DNA of 64,000 nt, from positions 248,001-312,000 of the forward strand of contig UQYP01000001.1 of the NCBI GenBank assembly GCA_900545335.1, in the 5' to 3' direction. The notes beneath the pieces are model-generated. The model did no database searches and had not been told where the DNA came from. It worked only from the letters and a program-made list of their open reading frames with translations. The DNA is from an uncultured Sutterella sp. (lineage in GTDB: Bacteria > Pseudomonadota > Gammaproteobacteria > Burkholderiales > Burkholderiaceae_F). Position numbers and translations under genes: made by a program. This document shows, piece after piece, positions 60,736-64,000 of this stretch; positions within the stretch are counted from its first letter, which is position 1, and every line of letters starts with the position of its first letter.

Positions 60736-62025
60736 CTAACGCCTGCGCTCCAGATAGAAACGTTTGAAGCAGGCCTCCAGGTGCGCGCGCTCTGCACCTG
60801 TCAGATGTTCGGTATCTTTTAGCAGAGCCAGATTGTCATGAATGAGCTTATGGGTGATGTCGTGGGCCATGCGGTTTAATGCAGCATCAAGATCATTGCC
60901 GTTTCTGATGCTGTGCTTAGCTCTTTGAATACAGCCGGCAGAAAGCGCACTGGCTCGTTCGATCATCGTTTCGATGGTCGGAACACTGTCGCGCCACTGA
61001 AGCCAATCGGAAAAATCTTTGACGCGTTGCGCAATGATCTGACGGCTTTCTTCAACCGCTGCCAATCGTTCGGCTTTGCCACTTTGAACGACTTTACCCA
61101 AGTCATCGACGGTGTAGACGTAGACGTCGTCAAGTCGGGAGACTTCTTCTTCAACATCGCGGGGGACAGCTAAGTCGACGATGAAAATCGGTTTGTGGTG
61201 ACGCTCGCGGATTGCCCGCTCAATCATGCCGAGCCCGATAATCGGCAGAGCGCTTGCCGTGCAGGAAACGATAATGTCGTAACGGGCAATGTGCTGAGGC
61301 AGATCAGCCAATTTCATGGATTGGGCATTAAATCGTGCTGCGAGCGCCTCACCTCTGTCAAGCGAGCGGTTGGCGATGGTCATGGATTGGGGAGCCTGAC
61401 CGTTAAAGTGCGCGGCGCAAAGCTCAATCATTTCGCCGGCCCCTACAAAAAGCACATTCAGATCGTGCAGTTCACCGAACAAGCGGTTAGCCAGGCGGAC
61501 TGCGGCAGCAGCCATCGAAACGGTATGAGCGCCGATTTCAGTGGCCGTGCGAACTTCTTTGGCAACGGTAAACGTTTTTTGAAAAAGGGTATTGAGCATC
61601 AGGCCCAGCCCTTGGGCTTTGCGGGCCATTTTCTCGGCTTTTTTCATTTGACCTACGATCTGAGTTTCACCGAGCACCATGGAGTCTAGGCCGCTTGCGA
61701 CATTAAACGCGTGCTCAACTGCCTCTAAATCGGTAAGCGCATAGGTGTGGGGTGTGAGCTCAGACAGGGAAAGTCCTTTTTCTTCAGCTAAAAAAGCCTC
61801 CAGAGCTCCGATGGCTAAATCAGCATCTTCGGCGGCGCAATAAAGTTCGGTGCGGTTGCAGGTCGAAAGAATGAGCGCTTCGGTGATGCGTCCCGATTCT
61901 TCCCCTGACAGGCGCGACAAGACCTTGCCGATTGTCTCAGCAATTTCTTCCGGACCAAAAGCAACCCGCTCACGAATAGCAAGCGGGGCGGTCGTATGAT
62001 TTAAACCCAGAGTCAGTAAGTGCAT
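60736..62025 (-). CDS. hemA: Glutamyl-tRNA reductase
   Basis: 429-residue NADPH enzyme reducing glutamyl-tRNA to glutamate-1-semialdehyde, the first step of C5 haem synthesis. Catalytic Cys56 in LSTCNRTELYCA; NADPH domain VLFVGAGEMIELCA; C-terminal dimerisation helices. With hemB this implies haem synthesis. First gene of hemA-prfA-prmC. Confidence 0.96.
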   Translation of the reverse strand: MHLLTLGLNHTTAPLAIRERVAFGPEEIAETIGKVLSRLSGEESGRITEALILSTCNRTELYCAAEDADLAIGALEAFLAEEKGLSLSELTPHTYALTDLEAVEHAFNVASGLDSMVLGETQIVGQMKKAEKMARKAQGLGLMLNTLFQKTFTVAKEVRTATEIGAHTVSMAAAAVRLANRLFGELHDLNVLFVGAGEMIELCAAHFNGQAPQSMTIANRSLDRGEALAARFNAQSMKLADLPQHIARYDIIVSCTASALPIIGLGMIERAIRERHHKPIFIVDLAVPRDVEEEVSRLDDVYVYTVDDLGKVVQSGKAERLAAVEESRQIIAQRVKDFSDWLQWRDSVPTIETMIERASALSAGCIQRAKHSIRNGNDLDAALNRMAHDITHKLIHDNLALLKDTEHLTGAERAHLEACFKRFYLERRR

Positions 62026-62102
62026 GAAAAGAAAAAGGGAAAAACTTTCCCTAAAATCAAAATTGAAGCGTAAGTGTATAGTGTCCCGATTAAATTTGCC
62101 TT

Positions 62103-62618
62103 ATGAGTTACAAACTGCCGGTTATTCCTACCGATGAAGATAAAATCCGGGCGGCCGTCTGGCGCGCCAAGCGTCATGTTGACCGACAGGCACTCATGAG
62201 CGCAGGGGCAACATTTGTTCCGATTCCCGGCGTAGATATGCTGGTGGATGTCTCAGTTATGATCAAAATGATTGATCATATTAATCAGGAATTTGGGCTC
62301 ACACCCGAGCAGATTGATCGTTTACCGAGTCACAAGCGAATCATTGCCTATCAGGCGATCAATTGGGTGGGCGCCGTGTTGGCAGGCAAAGTGATTACCG
62401 CTCAGATTGCTATCAGCATATTAAAAACAGTGGGCATTAAATTAGGTACCAAACAGGCTGCGCGATGGGTGCCTGTGGTGGGTCAAATCAGTGCGGCTGC
62501 ATTGGGTTTTGCTGCTTTGCGTTATCTTGGCCGAGAACATATCAAAGACTGTGAAAAAGTCGCCCGTGAAGTCAGTCTCAGATTAGGCCTTTCGGAAAGT
62601 GAGACTAAATCTGATTAA
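62103..62618 (+). CDS. Unknown DUF697-like membrane-associated protein
   Basis: 171-residue protein I cannot assign to a function. It has helical segments with ALMSAGATFVPIPGVDMLVDVSVMIKMI (about 30-57), resembling the DUF697/EcsC-type hydrophobic helical domain found in YcjF and GTPase-associated proteins, then two more hydrophobic segments (VLAGKVITAQIAISIL, VPVVGQISAAALGFAALRYLG). Shows no catalytic motif. Divergent from hemA. Confidence 0.7.
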   Translation: MSYKLPVIPTDEDKIRAAVWRAKRHVDRQALMSAGATFVPIPGVDMLVDVSVMIKMIDHINQEFGLTPEQIDRLPSHKRIIAYQAINWVGAVLAGKVITAQIAISILKTVGIKLGTKQAARWVPVVGQISAAALGFAALRYLGREHIKDCEKVAREVSLRLGLSESETKSD

Positions 62619-62759
62619 GGCAAAACAAAATTTACTTCTTAACACGGTAAAGCCTTTAAAATACAAAGTAATTCAAAGGATTTTGAAGATTCTTTATTGA
62701 TTCATCCTCTTTCAGAAAATGAAAGAACGGGTGCGTTTTTGTTTAATTAGGAGAATTTT

Positions 62760-64000
62760 ATGGCAAAAGAACTTCCTGCTTTAAGCGAAGCAGTATTGGC
62801 TCAGGTGCAAAAAGTTGCCCAGTTGGAAAAGGTTCAAAAAGCACTTGAAATTGCCAAACGTGATGTTCAACGTGCAATGGATGAACAAGTCGAACTGTGT
62901 GAAATCCCGGCTCCGACGTTTATGGAAGAAAAACGCGCCCAGTCCGTGCTTGAACGCATGAAGGCCTACGGTTTAACCGATGTCAGAATGGATGATATCG
63001 GCAATGTGATCGGTGTTCGTAAGGGTACGGTCGAAGGCGGTCCGATTTTGGTGTTGGGCGCCCACATGGACTCTGTGTTCTCGATTGATACCGATGTGAC
63101 CGTGAAAAAAGACGGCATCCGCTACTCTGCTCCCGGCATCGGCGATAACTGTTCCGGCTTGCGTGCTATTTTGCAGGTTCTCAGAGGTTTGGAAGAAGCT
63201 GACATCAAGACCAAGGGTGACATTTGGTTTGTGGGTACCGTGGGTGAAGAAGGTAACGGCGATATCCGCGGCTCCAAGCACTTGGTGAAGAACAATAAGA
63301 TTGACGGCTTTATCGCAGTGGACTCCACCGATGTAGGCCGTGTGCTCTACGGTGCCACGGGCTCTCACCGCTGGCGCATCAGCATCGACGGCTTGGGCGG
63401 TCACAGCTTTGCCGAATACGGCAAGACCCCGAGTGCCATTCACGCAATGGCCCGTGCCATTCAGAAGTTTGCCGATCTGCGTCCTGCTGCCGACCCCAAG
63501 ACCACTTGGACAGTGGGTACGATCAAGGGCGGTACGACGGTGAACTCCATCGCTGCTCACTGCGAAGTGGAAATCGACATGCGCAGCTTTGACAACAAGT
63601 GCCTGCTTGCTTTGGAAGCTGAAATTCTTTCGAAGTTTGACGAAGCAGTTGCCGAAGAAAACGCTTCCTGGACCATCACGGATCCGGAACGTATTTTGAA
63701 GCTCACGAAGACCGCAATCGGCGATCGTCCTGCCGGCACCCGTCCGCATGACTGCCCGGTGCTCCAAGTAGCTCGCAGCGCACAGAAAGTTTTGGGTATT
63801 GAATTGACTCAGTACGTTCGCTCTTCGACAGACGCCAACGCTCCGATGAGCATGGATATTCCGTCAACGTGCCTGTGCTCCGGCGGACACGCTGAAAATG
63901 CCCACAACGTGAAGGAATTCTTCGAAATGATCGACACTCACTTGGGTCCGCAGCTTATTACTTTGGCGGCTTTGAGCTTAGTGGGCGTCGAAGACGAAGA
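62760..64000 (+). CDS. M20/M42-like metallopeptidase (3' end outside window)
   Basis: Partial gene, open to the window's end (at least 413 residues). Starts MAKELPALSEAVLAQVQKVA after AGGAGAATTTT. Metal motifs: GAHMDSVFS, GIGDNCSGL and GTVGEEGNGDIRG; also GLGGHSFAEYG in the dimerisation part. Closest to peptidase T/M20 peptide-cleaving enzymes by layout. Codon use is strongly biased (AAG, CGT/CGC), implying high expression, as in an amino-acid-fermenting organism. Confidence 0.87.
   Translation, partial: MAKELPALSEAVLAQVQKVAQLEKVQKALEIAKRDVQRAMDEQVELCEIPAPTFMEEKRAQSVLERMKAYGLTDVRMDDIGNVIGVRKGTVEGGPILVLGAHMDSVFSIDTDVTVKKDGIRYSAPGIGDNCSGLRAILQVLRGLEEADIKTKGDIWFVGTVGEEGNGDIRGSKHLVKNNKIDGFIAVDSTDVGRVLYGATGSHRWRISIDGLGGHSFAEYGKTPSAIHAMARAIQKFADLRPAADPKTTWTVGTIKGGTTVNSIAAHCEVEIDMRSFDNKCLLALEAEILSKFDEAVAEENASWTITDPERILKLTKTAIGDRPAGTRPHDCPVLQVARSAQKVLGIELTQYVRSSTDANAPMSMDIPSTCLCSGGHAENAHNVKEFFEMIDTHLGPQLITLAALSLVGVEDE

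Noticed and set aside
1..64000. CRISPR array, prophage, insertion sequence or integron
   Set aside because: No regularly spaced repeats, transposase, integrase or phage structural genes were recognised anywhere in the window.

Overview
The window reads as chromosome of a betaproteobacterium in Burkholderiales, most likely an anaerobic or microaerophilic, amino-acid-using gut member of Sutterellaceae (Sutterella or Parasutterella type). This is inferred from gene order (rpsD-rpoA-rplQ; cyaY divergent from lptM-lysA; mlaFEDACB-murA; hinT-tatABC-nif3; sspA-sspB; hemA-prfA-prmC), moderate GC, and abundant fumarate-lyase and C4-dicarboxylate transport genes. No transposase, phage or CRISPR array was seen, and no gap without a gene exceeds about 300 bases. 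Both edge genes (rpsD and an M20 peptidase) are cut by the window. Layout: 1-11.9 kb is housekeeping: ribosomal alpha-operon genes, a YczE-like membrane protein, hslR, hemB, engB, an AspT-type transporter, lysA, lptM, cyaY, mrcA and a hot-dog thioesterase. 12-21.3 kb carries the Mla phospholipid-transport operon, murA, hinT, tatABC, nif3, sspA, sspB and tRNA-Thr. Two blocks that relatives keep inside this order are absent: the his operon (murA|hinT) and the cytochrome bc1 genes petABC (nif3|sspA). 21.5-41.2 kb is the most distinctive region. It holds two argininosuccinate-lyase-like enzymes, four aspartase/fumarase-like proteins in two adjacent pairs, an intact and a broken DcuA-type C4-dicarboxylate transporter, two long LysR regulators plus a broken third, an M20 peptidase and an AspT/SucE-type carrier. 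In each aspartase-like pair one protein keeps conserved regions C1 and C2 but has lost the catalytic serine loop (C3), while its partner keeps C3 and has lost C1 and mostly C2. In this superfamily one active site is built from three subunits, so each pair is best explained as an obligate hetero-oligomeric lyase with a split active site. I propose the region imports aspartate or N-substituted succinates, cleaves them to fumarate for anaerobic respiration, and exports succinate. 41.3-58.7 kb holds a flavodoxin-ferredoxin protein and then phosphorus scavenging: a 2-aminoethylphosphonate operon (ABC transporter, phnW, phnX), an M20/LysR/RidA group, and an operon of a peptide-type ABC importer, an NPP-family phosphodiesterase and SerB. 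PhoB-box-like direct repeats, sharing an identical 11-mer, lie upstream of both phosphorus operons, suggesting one phosphate-starvation regulon. 58.7-64 kb returns to housekeeping (prmC, prfA, hemA), an unknown DUF697-like protein and the start of a strongly expressed M20 peptidase.
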